Origin: Xylanimonas oleitrophica
Lineage (GTDB): Bacteria > Actinomycetota > Actinomycetes > Actinomycetales > Cellulomonadaceae
Direction: 5' to 3'
Length of the DNA: 64,000 nt
Assembly (NCBI RefSeq): GCF_003244315.1
Contig: NZ_QKWH01000015.1
Coordinates: 34,839-98,838, forward strand
Every line of letters begins with the position of its first letter. Positions within the stretch are counted from its first letter, which is position 1. The position numbers and the translations under genes are program-made. Under the pieces are notes generated by a model. That model did not search any database. It was given only the letters and a program-made list of their open reading frames with translations, and was not told where the DNA came from. Positions 53,459 through 61,901 of the stretch are shown in pieces.

Positions 53459-54868
53459 GTGACCAGCACCCGACCGCTGCGCGTCGCCATCGTCGGCGCC
53501 GGCCCCGCCGGCATCTACGCCGCGGACATCCTGTCCAAGACCGACCTGGACGTGTCGATCGACCTGTTCGAGCGTCTGCCCGCGCCGTTCGGGCTGGTGC
53601 GCTACGGCGTCGCCCCCGACCACCCGCGGATCAAGCAGATCATCGTGGCGCTGCACAAGGTGCTCTCGCGCGGTGACGTGCGCCTGATCGCGAACGTGGA
53701 CTACGGCGTCGACCTCAAGCTCGAGGAGATGCGCCAGTTCTACGACGCCGTGATCTTCTCGACCGGCTCGATCAAGGACGCCCCGCTGCCCCTGCCGGGC
53801 GTGGACCTGCCCGGCTCGTACGGTGCGGCCGACTTCGTCTCCTGGTACGACGGGCACCCCGACGTGCCGCGCACCTGGCCGCTGGAGGCCAAGGAGGTCG
53901 CGGTGCTCGGCGCGGGCAACGTCGCGCTGGACGTCGCGCGCGTGCTCGCCAAGCACGCCGACGACCTGCTGCCCACGGAGATCCCGGCCAACGTCTACGA
54001 GGGGCTCAAGGCCTCGCCGGTCACGGACGTGCACGTCTTCGCGCGGCGCGGTCCGGCGCAGGCCAAGTTCTCGCCGCTCGAGCTGCGGGAGCTGGGGCAC
54101 GTGCCCGACGTCGACATCGTGGTGTACCCGGAGGACTTCGACTTCGACGAGGGCTCGATGGCCGCGATCGAGAAGTCGAACCAGACGAAGCAGGTCGTCA
54201 AGACTCTCACCGACTGGACGCTGGTGGACCCGTCCACGCAGAAGGCGTCGCGCCGCATCCACCTGCACTTCCTCCACGCTCCCGCGGCGATCCTCGGCGA
54301 CGGCAAGGTCGAGGCGCTGCGCACCGAGCGCACCGCGCTGCAGGGCGACGGCACCGTCAAGGGCACGGGCGAGTTCCACGAGTGGCCGGTCCAGGCCGTC
54401 TACCGCGCCGTCGGCTACTTCGGCTCCCCGCTGCCGGAGATCCCGTTCGACGAGGCCAAGGGCGTCATCTCCAACCGGGAGGGCCGCGTGGTCGACATCG
54501 ACGGCGAGCACCTGCCCGGCGTGTACACCACCGGGTGGATCAAGCGCGGCCCCGTCGGCCTCATCGGGCACACGAAGTCCGACGCGTCCGAGACGGTCCG
54601 GCACCTGGTGGAGGACGTGACGGGCGTGGGCGACGGCGGCGACGTCGCGGCGGGGGACCTGGCCGGCGGGCGCACGGCCCCGCAGGCCGACCCCGCCGCG
54701 GTGCTCGAGTTCCTCGCCGAGCGTGGCGTCGAGTACGTCGAGTGGGCCGACTTCGAGCTGCTCGACGCCCACGAGCGCACGCTGGGCGAGCCGCACGGCC
54801 GTGAGCGCATCAAGGTGGTGCCGCGCGAGGACATGATCGCGATCGCCAAGGGCCGCTACCAGGGCTGA
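53459..54868 (+). CDS. Ferredoxin/adrenodoxin-type NADP+ reductase (FprA-like)
   Basis: 469-residue FAD enzyme that passes electrons between NADPH and ferredoxin. FAD site VAIVGAGPAGIYAADIL (residues 9-25), the family block FERLPAPFGLVRYGVAPDHP, the NADP site VAVLGAGNVALDVARVLAKH, and the C-terminal VYTTGWIKRGPVGLIGHTKS. These match mycobacterial FprA-type enzymes. The GTG start gives MTSTRPLRVAIVGAG, and the in-frame codons upstream are promoter sequence. It is not obviously linked to its neighbours; a good hairpin follows it. Confidence 0.93.
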   Translation: MTSTRPLRVAIVGAGPAGIYAADILSKTDLDVSIDLFERLPAPFGLVRYGVAPDHPRIKQIIVALHKVLSRGDVRLIANVDYGVDLKLEEMRQFYDAVIFSTGSIKDAPLPLPGVDLPGSYGAADFVSWYDGHPDVPRTWPLEAKEVAVLGAGNVALDVARVLAKHADDLLPTEIPANVYEGLKASPVTDVHVFARRGPAQAKFSPLELRELGHVPDVDIVVYPEDFDFDEGSMAAIEKSNQTKQVVKTLTDWTLVDPSTQKASRRIHLHFLHAPAAILGDGKVEALRTERTALQGDGTVKGTGEFHEWPVQAVYRAVGYFGSPLPEIPFDEAKGVISNREGRVVDIDGEHLPGVYTTGWIKRGPVGLIGHTKSDASETVRHLVEDVTGVGDGGDVAAGDLAGGRTAPQADPAAVLEFLAERGVEYVEWADFELLDAHERTLGEPHGRERIKVVPREDMIAIAKGRYQG

Positions 54869-54916
54869 GCCTGCCGGCTACCCGCCGCCCGGCGTCCGGT
54901 GCCGACGACGCACGCC

Positions 54917-54953
54917 AGGGGCCCGACGACGCAGCAGCCGTCGTCGGGCCCCT
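54917..54953 (+). terminator. Hairpin after the NADP reductase gene
   Basis: Perfect 15-bp arms, AGGGGCCCGACGACG and its exact complement at 54939-54953, with a 7-nt loop. It lies about 50 bp after the stop. No T tract. Confidence 0.75.
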
Positions 54954-54971
54954 CGCCCGTGCCGCACCCTG

Positions 54972-55019
54972 GCGCGGCACGGGTGCCTGGGCGGGGCGCG
55001 GCACGGGTGCCTGGGTGGT
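54972..55019 (+). repeat. 24-bp tandem direct repeat, two units
   Basis: GCGCGGCACGGGTGCCTGGG appears at 54972-54991 and 54996-55015 with a 4-bp spacer (CGGG, then TGGT). Each copy contains GGCAC and GTGCC arms, so each can form a small hairpin. No gene covers it; it sits between a terminator and htpX. Confidence 0.65.
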
Positions 55020-55140
55020 GCGGCCCGGCGAGGAGCTGCCGACGTGACGTGCCGCAGCGGGAACCGTCCTGGTCCGCCCGGCGTTGACCGTCCGTGAGGC
55101 CCCGCCGGGGCCGTGTGCAGGACGGTACGGAAGGAGTCCC

Positions 55141-56037
55141 ATGGGGCACCGGCACTTCAACGGTCTCAAGACCGCCGCGCTGTTCGGCGTCATGTGGGCG
55201 GTGGTGCTCGGCCTCGGTTGGGCCGTGGGCGGCGGGACCTCGCGGTTCCTGTGGCTGTTCACGCTCATCGGTCTGGTCATGACGTTCGTCGGGTACTGGA
55301 ACTCCGACAAGATCGCCATCAAGGCCATGCACGCCTACCCGGTGACCGAGCTCGAGGCCCCGGAGATGTACCGGATCGTCCGGGAGCTGTCCACGGTGGC
55401 CCGCCAGCCGATGCCGCGCCTGTACATCTCGCCCACGCGTGCGCCGAACGCGTTCGCCACGGGGCGCAACCCCAAGAACGCGGCCGTGTGCTGCACCGAG
55501 GGGATCCTCGCGATCCTCGACGAGCGTGAGCTGCGCGGGGTGCTGGGCCACGAGCTGATGCACGTGTACAACCGCGACATCCTCACGTCCTCGGTGGCCT
55601 CGGCCCTGGCGGGCGTCATCACGTCTCTGGCGCAGTTCCTGATGTTCTTCGGCGGGGGAGACCGCCGTCAGGGCGGCAACCCGCTCGCCGCCCTGGCGAT
55701 GGTGATCCTGGCGCCGATCGCGGCGACGCTGATCCAGCTCGCCATCTCCCGTACGCGCGAGTACGACGCCGACGAGGACGGGGCGAAGCTGACCGGGGAC
55801 CCGCTGGCTCTGGCGTCCGCGCTGCGCAAGCTCGAGCAGGGCACCTCGGCCGCCCCGCTGCCGCAGACCCGTGAGCTGGAGAACGTCTCGCACCTCATGC
55901 TGGCCAACCCGTTCCGCGGGGCGGGCCTGGCCCGGCTGTTCGCCACGCACCCGCCGATGAGCGAGCGCATCAAGCGGCTGGAGGCCATGGCCGGTGGCGG
56001 TCAGGGCTTCGGGTACGGCGGCATCACCCGTTACTGA
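55141..56037 (+). CDS. htpX: HtpX-type M48 membrane metalloprotease
   Basis: 298-residue zinc protease in the cytoplasmic membrane that helps remove damaged membrane proteins. ATG 55141 follows GGAAGGAG. Two N-terminal helices ([20 protein letters not shown] and the next), the zinc motif HELMH at residues 137-141, a second helix pair after it, and the third ligand Glu in [11 protein letters not shown]. Conserved block [20 protein letters not shown]. Length is normal for the family. Confidence 0.95.
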   Translation: MGHRHFNGLKTAALFGVMWAVVLGLGWAVGGGTSRFLWLFTLIGLVMTFVGYWNSDKIAIKAMHAYPVTELEAPEMYRIVRELSTVARQPMPRLYISPTRAPNAFATGRNPKNAAVCCTEGILAILDERELRGVLGHELMHVYNRDILTSSVASALAGVITSLAQFLMFFGGGDRRQGGNPLAALAMVILAPIAATLIQLAISRTREYDADEDGAKLTGDPLALASALRKLEQGTSAAPLPQTRELENVSHLMLANPFRGAGLARLFATHPPMSERIKRLEAMAGGGQGFGYGGITRY

Positions 56038-56061
56038 GCCGGCTGCCGGGGCGGCCGGCTC
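56036..56061. terminator. Small hairpin between htpX and the HAD gene
   Basis: GAGCCGGC and GCCGGCTC, 8-bp perfect arms with a 10-nt loop, starting inside the htpX stop codon. The HAD gene is convergent, so it can act for both. Confidence 0.5.
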
Positions 56062-56069
56062 CCGGGCGC

Positions 56070-57014
56070 TCAGCGCGGCGCTGCCAGGGCCTCCTCGAGC
56101 GCCGCGGCGACGCCGTCCTCGTCGTTGCCCCCGACGACGCCGTCCGCGCACGCCTTGACGTCCGGGTGCGCGCCGGCCACGGCCAGGCCGCGGCCCGCCC
56201 ACCGCAGCATGGGGACGTCGTTGGGCATGTCGCCGAACGCCCAGACGTCGGCGGCGTCGATGCCCAGCCGGGCGCACCAGCGCGCCAGGGCGGCGTCCTT
56301 GGTGACCTGCGGTGCCAACAGCTCGGCGAGCCCGGCCGCGCCGGAGTAGGCGAGGTGCGCCCGGCGCCCGACGACGCCACGTACGCGGTCGAAGAACACG
56401 TCCTGGGCCTGGTCCCCGGCCAGCGGCGTCACGGCCGGGCCGTCAGCCGGCTGCCCGGGCCGGGCCTGCTCGGGCTCGTCCTGGCCGGCCCGGGCGAGGA
56501 TCTTGGCCACGGGCTGGGCTCCCGCCCCGAGCGTCGTCTCGACCGTGGCGCGCCACGCGGGGTCGTCGAGGTCGCCGGGGGCCGAGGTGAACCCGGGGTC
56601 GAACACCGGGCCGTCCACCCGCTCGAACGCCAGGCGTACGCCCGGCACCGCGTCGCGCAGGTCTGCCACGAGCCGCAGGGCCTCGTCGTCGTCGAACCCC
56701 TGGACCTCGTGCGGGCGGCAGCCCTCCAGGTCCCACACGGCTGCGCCGCCGAGACAGATGACACGGCCGTGCCGGCCGACGACGCCGGCGAGCACGTCGA
56801 GCCAGCGGGGTGGGCGGGCCGTCACGAACACCACCTCGACCCCGGCGTCCTCGACCGCCGCCAGCACGCGGCGGGTGCGGTCGGAGACGGTGCCGTCGGA
56901 GCGCAGGAGCGTGCCGTCGAGGTCGGTGGCGACCAGGCGGGGGAGCGCGGCGCCCCGGCCCGCGGCCGCGGGGCCGCTCGGCCGGGGCTGGGGGTGTCGG
57001 GGTGCGCTGGACAT
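56070..57014 (-). CDS. HAD-superfamily phosphatase (Cof type)
   Basis: 314 residues from ATG 57014. The catalytic Asp pair is Asp31 and Asp33 in VATDLDGTLLRSDG; motif II is VVFVTARPPRW, and the Mg-binding region is VWAFGDMPNDVPMLRWAGRG. The ~100-residue cap between motifs fits the Cof/IIB type. Gln/Pro-rich residues around 185-200 are an insertion. Probably dephosphorylates sugar phosphates or nucleotides; substrate unknown. It is convergent with htpX. Confidence 0.9.
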   Translation of the reverse strand: MSSAPRHPQPRPSGPAAAGRGAALPRLVATDLDGTLLRSDGTVSDRTRRVLAAVEDAGVEVVFVTARPPRWLDVLAGVVGRHGRVICLGGAAVWDLEGCRPHEVQGFDDDEALRLVADLRDAVPGVRLAFERVDGPVFDPGFTSAPGDLDDPAWRATVETTLGAGAQPVAKILARAGQDEPEQARPGQPADGPAVTPLAGDQAQDVFFDRVRGVVGRRAHLAYSGAAGLAELLAPQVTKDAALARWCARLGIDAADVWAFGDMPNDVPMLRWAGRGLAVAGAHPDVKACADGVVGGNDEDGVAAALEEALAAPR

Positions 57015-57100
57015 CGTGGGGCCTCGCCGTTCCTGGAGGTGGGCTGGCGGCTGTGCCGTGCGGGGAGTCTACCGACGGCACCGGGCGAGACCTCGGGCTG

Positions 57101-57469
57101 CTATCCCTCAGCCTCCTCGGCCTCGTCTGCCTCCTCGTCGAGGGCGGCGGCAGAGGCGCAGAGCGTCGAGTCGGCCACCTCCGGGCGGTACTGGCAGCCG
57201 TTGCGCGCGTACGTCTCCGGGTCGACGTAGGCGAGCAGGTCGGGGTGGTCCGCCGCCACCGCGGCGAACTCGTCCAGCGTGGTGCAGGCGTCGAACACGG
57301 GGAACAGCGCCTCGTGCGTGTCGCTCACACCCTCGAGCTTGGTGGCGTCCTCGAACGCCTTGACGCACCCTGCCGAGGCCCCCGAGGAGGCTGCGGCGTC
57401 GCCGCCCGCGCACCCTCCGAGGAGGAGCGTCGTCGCGGCAGCCAGGATCACGAAACCTCTCTGTCTCAT
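57101..57469 (-). CDS. Small Cys-containing lipoprotein
   Basis: 122 residues from ATG 57469. Lipobox LLGGC after a hydrophobic signal; the mature part has four further Cys (GCVKAFE, DACTTLDE, NGCQYRPE, TLCASAAA), likely two disulfides, and an acidic tail (EEADEAEEAEG). No recognised family. It is followed by the divergent-facing HAD gene region and preceded by a 190-bp gap. GTTACCGCTACGTT on its strand may be promoter sequence. Confidence 0.7.
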   Translation of the reverse strand: MRQRGFVILAAATTLLLGGCAGGDAAASSGASAGCVKAFEDATKLEGVSDTHEALFPVFDACTTLDEFAAVAADHPDLLAYVDPETYARNGCQYRPEVADSTLCASAAALDEEADEAEEAEG

Positions 57470-57582
57470 GAGGCTTTAACGTAGCGGTAACACGACGCTG
57501 GCCAGCAACGCTGCCGGTGAGCCCGGGAGCGTCCGGCACGGGCAGGAACCGCGCTATCGCAACGCCGCGCGCCGCCCGCCGG

Positions 57583-57615
57583 GTGACGCTCCGGGCCCCA
57601 CGTGCCGAGCGTCAC
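57583..57615 (-). terminator. Hairpin after the ABC-permease-like gene
   Basis: GTGACGCTC and GAGCGTCAC, perfect 9-bp arms with a 15-nt loop, about 45 bp beyond the stop of the gene at 57660 on the minus strand. Confidence 0.45.
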
Positions 57616-57659
57616 ACCTGACAGCCCCTCATGACGTGCGCGCGCCGAGAGGTGCCACC

Positions 57660-59009
57660 TCACCGCAGGCCCTGCGTCAGCAGGTGCTCCATCGATGCGG
57701 TGTCGCAGGACTCGACGGCGGCCTGCGCGGCGCTGACCCATCTGCCCTGCTCTGCGGGGGTGAGCGCGAACAGGTGGTCGAGGAGGGGCCGGGGCACCTG
57801 GCCGTCCCGGAGCCGTTCCGCGGCCGCGCGGAGCTCCGTGTCGACCGTCGGCTCGCCGGGCCGGACCGATCGCGCCCACGCCTCCCACCAGAGCCGTCCG
57901 GTCCGCTCGACGACGGCCACGTCCTCCGAGAGCACAGACCTCCCGGTGCCTCCCGGCAGCGCGTCCCAGCAGTCGTCCGGCACGGTGGGGAACGCCGCGA
58001 GGGCCAGCAGGCCGTGCCCCTGCTCCTGCGGAGGGCGCCGGGCGGGGACCGCGTCCATCGGCCGCTCCCCGGACGCCCGATCGGGCCGCTGGCTGATGCT
58101 GTGCGGCAGCTCGACCCCGGTGCGTCGCTCCACGGCCGAGAACAGGGCGTCCGCCTCGGCGATCGCCGCGGGCGCTGCTGCCGCCTCCTCGGGGAAGTAG
58201 CAGTACCGGATGCTCGTCTGCACGCCGTCCCGGCAGTGGAGCGCCTCGTCCCGCACCACGTGCGGCGAGTGGCCCAGGGGGAGCGCGACGGCCACGGCTC
58301 CCGCGAGGCCGCAGACCACCGCGCCGCCGGCGCCGACGATCTCGCCGAGCGGGGGCCGCGGCCTCGTCGCACCGCGCGCACCGAGGTGTCCCGCCACGGC
58401 GAGCGACGTCGCGCACAGGGCGTTGGCGGCGTAGACGCGCGGGTCCGTGGTGGTGTCCACCCCGCAGCACCAGGTCATGGACACGAGGTGGCGTGGCCAC
58501 GGGGTCTCCATCACGGGGGCGAACGCCAGCGGGACGAACCACATCACGGGTGCCACCACGACGGCGAACGCCGGCGGCAGGCGCAGCCCCACTGCGAGAC
58601 CCGTGGTGGCCGCAGCGACGACGAAGAGCAGGAGGGTGACGTAGGGCCGGGGCTCGACGCGGCCCACCGACCCGAGGGTGGCGGCCGTGAGGGCGGTGGC
58701 CGCCCCGGCTCCGACCGCCCCCACCACCAGGGCGGGCCACAGGGCGTCGAGGAGCCGCGCGGCGGCCGGGCGGGCAGCCGTCCGCTCCGCCCACCTCGCG
58801 GCGCGCCACTGCGCTCCTGCGAGGGCGGCGACCACGGTGACCGCCAGGACGATCCACACCGTGTGCCCGGCAGCCTGGATGGCCACGCGGTCGGCACGTG
58901 CATACCCGAGGGCGTCGTGAGTCAGCTGCTGGTCGAGGACGATCCAGGCCAGGAGGACCAGCAGCACCCAGGTGGCCCCGGACGTCCTCCATCGCGCCGA
59001 CGGTCTCAC
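57660..59009 (-). CDS. Membrane partner of an ABC ATPase, with a large C-terminal soluble domain
   Basis: 449 residues from GTG 59009. The first ~230 residues carry six hydrophobic segments (WVLLVLLAWIVLDQQLTHDA onward) with Arg-rich loops. A further helix (VGAGGAVVCGLAGAVAVALP) precedes a soluble domain of ~190 residues with Cys-containing strands (ALHCRDGVQTSIRYCYFPEE). I recall similar domains behind ABC ATPases in Streptomyces, but the family is not certain. Its start overlaps the ATPase stop by 4 bp, so it should be the permease component. Confidence 0.75.
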   Translation of the reverse strand: MRPSARWRTSGATWVLLVLLAWIVLDQQLTHDALGYARADRVAIQAAGHTVWIVLAVTVVAALAGAQWRAARWAERTAARPAAARLLDALWPALVVGAVGAGAATALTAATLGSVGRVEPRPYVTLLLFVVAAATTGLAVGLRLPPAFAVVVAPVMWFVPLAFAPVMETPWPRHLVSMTWCCGVDTTTDPRVYAANALCATSLAVAGHLGARGATRPRPPLGEIVGAGGAVVCGLAGAVAVALPLGHSPHVVRDEALHCRDGVQTSIRYCYFPEEAAAAPAAIAEADALFSAVERRTGVELPHSISQRPDRASGERPMDAVPARRPPQEQGHGLLALAAFPTVPDDCWDALPGGTGRSVLSEDVAVVERTGRLWWEAWARSVRPGEPTVDTELRAAAERLRDGQVPRPLLDHLFALTPAEQGRWVSAAQAAVESCDTASMEHLLTQGLR

Positions 59010-59791
59010 GGGTCCCCCGCATCGGCCACGAGGGCGAGGTGGGCGCTCTCGGCCCGCCCCGGCCGCCCGTCGCGCCCGTGCTCCAGGAGCTGCGCGACGC
59101 TCCCCGCGTACCGGACCTGGCCGCCGGCCACGACCACCACCTGGTCGTACAGCTCGTCGAGGTCGTCCACCTGGTGCGTCGAGACGAGCATGGCGGGGTC
59201 GCCGGGGAGGTTCTTCAGGACGTCGCGGAACCGCGCCCGCTGTGCCGGGTCGAGGCCGGCCGTCGGCTCGTCGAGAAGGAGCAGGCGGGGGCCGTGGACC
59301 AGCGCCTCGGCGAGCCCGACGCGGCGCAGCTGCTCGTCGGACAGAGCCGAGGCGGGACGCCCGGCGTCAGCCGAGAGGCCGACGTCGTGCAGGGTCGTCA
59401 CGGCCCGCTCCCACGCTTCGGCCCGCTCCATGCCGCGCAGCCAGCCCGCGTAGGCCACCTGCTCGCGGGCGGTGAGCCCGGGAGCAGGGCGCACCTCCTG
59501 CGGCATCCAGCCGGTCACCGCAGCCCGTCGTGCCAGCGTCCGGTGCCGCGGTGGCCGCGGTGGCCAGCGGCGCCGCGGGGCGCTCGGCAGGTCGCCGTCG
59601 AGCCTCACCTGGCCGGCGTCGGGAACGAGCTCTCCGGCCGCCAGCCGAAGGAGCGTGCTCTTGCCCGCACCGTCGGGCCCGAGCAGCACGGTCCGGCCGG
59701 CGTGGAACGTCCAGGTGACGTCGGTGAGGGCCGGGCGCGACCTCTTCCCGTAGGAGTACGACACGCCCTCGAACGACAACCTGTGTGACAC
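59006..59791 (-). CDS. ABC transporter ATP-binding protein
   Basis: 261 residues from GTG 59791, which starts the domain normally (VSHRLSFEGVSYSYG). Walker A LLGPDGAGKSTLLRLA, Walker B LLLLDEPTAGLDP, and H-loop VSTHQVDD. The signature reads SDEQLRRVGLA instead of SGGQ, a deviation. An Asp-containing Q-loop region (GWMPQEV) is present. Works with the membrane protein encoded next. Transported substrate unknown. Confidence 0.9.
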   Translation of the reverse strand: MSHRLSFEGVSYSYGKRSRPALTDVTWTFHAGRTVLLGPDGAGKSTLLRLAAGELVPDAGQVRLDGDLPSAPRRRWPPRPPRHRTLARRAAVTGWMPQEVRPAPGLTAREQVAYAGWLRGMERAEAWERAVTTLHDVGLSADAGRPASALSDEQLRRVGLAEALVHGPRLLLLDEPTAGLDPAQRARFRDVLKNLPGDPAMLVSTHQVDDLDELYDQVVVVAGGQVRYAGSVAQLLEHGRDGRPGRAESAHLALVADAGDP

Positions 59792-59969
59792 CGCGTGGAG
59801 TCCCCTCGCCGAGCGCTGCGGTCCGGCACGACACCCGTGCTGACCGGGGGCTCGCCGGCTGACGCGCGGAACGCTACCCGCGGTGCGCAGCCCCGGCGCC
59901 CGGGATGACCGGGTTTGTCGCACTCCCGCCACGCGATGGCGCGCAGCCGCCTCCGAGGTCTGTCGACCG

Positions 59970-60025
59970 GCACGGCCGAGGGCCGGTGCCAGGCGTCTCG
60001 GCCTGGCACCGGCCCTCGGCCGTGC
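59970..60025. terminator. Very long perfect hairpin downstream of the YajQ gene
   Basis: Two perfect 25-bp arms with a 6-nt loop (GTCTCG). The left arm starts GCACGGCCGAGGGCCGG and the right is its full complement. It lies 40 bp past the stop of the yajQ gene on the minus strand and before the upstream region of the ABC ATPase gene. No T tract. Confidence 0.75.
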
Positions 60026-60065
60026 GGATGGTCCTCTGTGCGCGTGGTCCCCCGTGGGGCCGGCG

Positions 60066-60560
60066 TCAGCGGTAGTTGGTGAACTGGAGCGCGACGTCGA
60101 GGTCGGCGCCCTTGAGGAGGGCGATGACGGCCTGGAGGTCGTCGCGCGACTTGCTGGTCACGCGCACCTCGTCGCCGGTGATCTGCGTCTTGACGCCCTT
60201 GGGGCCCTCGTCCCGGATGATCTTGGTGATCTTCTTGGCGTTCTCGCTGCTCAGCCCCTCCTTGAGGGACGCGGCCAGGCGGTACTCCTTGCCCGAGGGC
60301 TTGGGCTCCTTGTCCCCGGTGTCCAGGGCCTTGAGGGAGATGCCGCGCTTGATGAGCTTGGTCTCCAGCACGTCCAGGACGGCGAGCACGCGCTCGGCCG
60401 AGTTGGCGACCATGAGGATGTCCTCGCCGCTCCAGGCGACGGAGGCGCCGACGTTGCGGAAGTCGTAGCGCTGCGCGATCTCCTTGGCGGCCTGGTTGAG
60501 GGCGTTGTCGACCTCCTGGCGGTCGACCTTGGACACGATGTCGAACGACGAGTCGGCCAC
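60066..60560 (-). CDS. yajQ: YajQ family nucleotide-binding protein
   Basis: 164 residues from GTG 60560. The family sequence starts [20 protein letters not shown] and has [13 protein letters not shown], then [11 protein letters not shown], and the ending [10 protein letters not shown]. YajQ proteins bind nucleotides, and some bind cyclic di-GMP; the role in this organism is unknown. It is upstream of a strong hairpin and 59 bp after rarD on the same strand. Confidence 0.93.
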   Translation of the reverse strand: MADSSFDIVSKVDRQEVDNALNQAAKEIAQRYDFRNVGASVAWSGEDILMVANSAERVLAVLDVLETKLIKRGISLKALDTGDKEPKPSGKEYRLAASLKEGLSSENAKKITKIIRDEGPKGVKTQITGDEVRVTSKSRDDLQAVIALLKGADLDVALQFTNYR

Positions 60561-60619
60561 GTCGGGGCTCCTTCGGCTCGGTGGTGGGGCTGCTGAGGGC
60601 AACCGTAGTCGGCGTGGGC

Positions 60620-61648
60620 TCAGCGTGCGGCGAGCCGGGTGGCCCGGGCCTGCCGTGCGCCGTCGACGGTGAGCAGCACGAGGGCGACCCACACGAGCCC
60701 GAAGCCCGCCCAGCGGGCGGCCGGCATGTGCTCGTGGAACACCAGCACGCCGAACGCGAACTGCAGGGCGGGGCCGAGGTACTGCAGCATCCCCACCACC
60801 GACAGGGGGAGTCGGCGGGCGGCGCCGCTGAACAGGAGCAGGGGCAGGCCGGTGATGATGCCGCTCGCCATGAGGAGCAGCACGTGGCCGGTGCCGTGGG
60901 CGGCGAACGTCGACTGCCCCTGGGCGGTGAGCCAGCCGAGGTAGGCGAGCGCGAGCGGGGCGGCCACGGTGGTCTCGACGGCGAGGCCGGGCAGGGCGCC
61001 GACCGTGCGGCCCACCCGGTTCTTCAGCAGGGAGTAGACGCCGAAGGAGCACGCCAGGGTCAGGGCGATCCACGGGAGCCCGCCCACGCCTGTGGAGATG
61101 ACGACGACGGCGGCCGCGCCGAAGCCGATCGCCACCCACTGCACCGGCCGCAGGCGCTCGCGCAGCACGAGCACGCCGAGCAGCACCGTCAGGAGCGGGT
61201 TGATGAAGTAGCCGAGCGCGGCGTCGAGCACGCGGTCGGTGAGCACCCCGTAGACGTAGGTGGTCCAGTTGCACAGGATGAACAGCGAGGCGAGCGTCAG
61301 GACGCCGAGGGTGCGCGGCGTGCGCAGCACGCGCACGTAGTCGCGGAACGAGCGGGACGCCGCGAGCAGCACCACGCAGAACACCAGGCTCCACACGACG
61401 CGGTGCGCGATGATCTCCAGCGCCCCGGCCGGCTCCAGCAGGGGGAAGAACAGGGGCATGCCGCCCCAGATGAAGAAGGCGGCGACGCCGAGCAGCAGCC
61501 CCCAGCGGTCGGCTGCGGCCGGCGTCGTGCCGGGTCGGCCCGGCTGGTCGCCCGCGACGGGCCCGACGCCGTCGGGGGTGGTGGCGGCGGGGGACGACGG
61601 CGCGCCGGCGGACGCCGTCTCCGGCGCCGGGGTGGGGGAGGAGCTCAC
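60620..61648 (-). CDS. rarD: RarD/EamA family transporter
   Basis: 342-residue membrane transporter of the drug/metabolite superfamily. Two EamA halves of about ten helices: [36 protein letters not shown], then [20 protein letters not shown] near the end. The first 50 residues are a Pro/Ala/Thr-rich cytoplasmic extension; start GTG 61648 was chosen because longer frames run into tRNA-Tyr. Substrate unknown. Confidence 0.85.
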   Translation of the reverse strand: MSSSPTPAPETASAGAPSSPAATTPDGVGPVAGDQPGRPGTTPAAADRWGLLLGVAAFFIWGGMPLFFPLLEPAGALEIIAHRVVWSLVFCVVLLAASRSFRDYVRVLRTPRTLGVLTLASLFILCNWTTYVYGVLTDRVLDAALGYFINPLLTVLLGVLVLRERLRPVQWVAIGFGAAAVVVISTGVGGLPWIALTLACSFGVYSLLKNRVGRTVGALPGLAVETTVAAPLALAYLGWLTAQGQSTFAAHGTGHVLLLMASGIITGLPLLLFSGAARRLPLSVVGMLQYLGPALQFAFGVLVFHEHMPAARWAGFGLVWVALVLLTVDGARQARATRLAAR

Positions 61649-61772
61649 CGGCTCACTGTAGGCCGGGGCGACGGTGCGCGGGCTTCGCCGCGGCGGCCGA
61701 TTTCGCTCCCGGGCGTCGGGGGCGATATGGTTGCTCCCGCCCCGCTGCGGTGGGGTGCACAACTCCACACCC

Positions 61773-61854
61773 GGCAGGTTGCCCGAGCGGCCAAAGGGAG
61801 CTGACTGTAAATCAGCCGCGTCATGCTTCGGGGGTTCGAATCCCTCACCTGCCA
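61773..61854 (+). tRNA. tRNA-Tyr (anticodon GTA)
   Basis: 82-nt tRNA with acceptor stem GGCAGGT pairing with ACCTGCC (61847-61853), discriminator A, and T-arm GGGTTCGAATCCC. The anticodon loop CTGTAAA gives GTA (61807-61809) with stem GCTGA/TCAGC. The long variable arm is class II, as usual for Tyr. The 3' CCA is not encoded. TATGGT at 61726-61731 is a plausible -10. A perfect hairpin follows at once. Confidence 0.93.
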
Positions 61855-61861
61855 CCTGTGA

Positions 61862-61900
61862 ACGACCCAGGGCCCCGGATCTTCCGGGGCCCTGGGTCGT
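61862..61900. terminator. Hairpin after tRNA-Tyr, shared with the LacI gene
   Basis: Perfect 18-bp arms (ACGACCCAGGGCCCCGGA and complement) with a 3-nt loop, 8 bp after the tRNA and 2 bp from the end of the convergent LacI gene. Confidence 0.8.
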
Positions 61901-61901
61901 C

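Noticed and set aside
54869..55140. Small ORFs in the gap before htpX
   Set aside because: The frames overlap a strong hairpin and a tandem repeat and have no gene-like composition.
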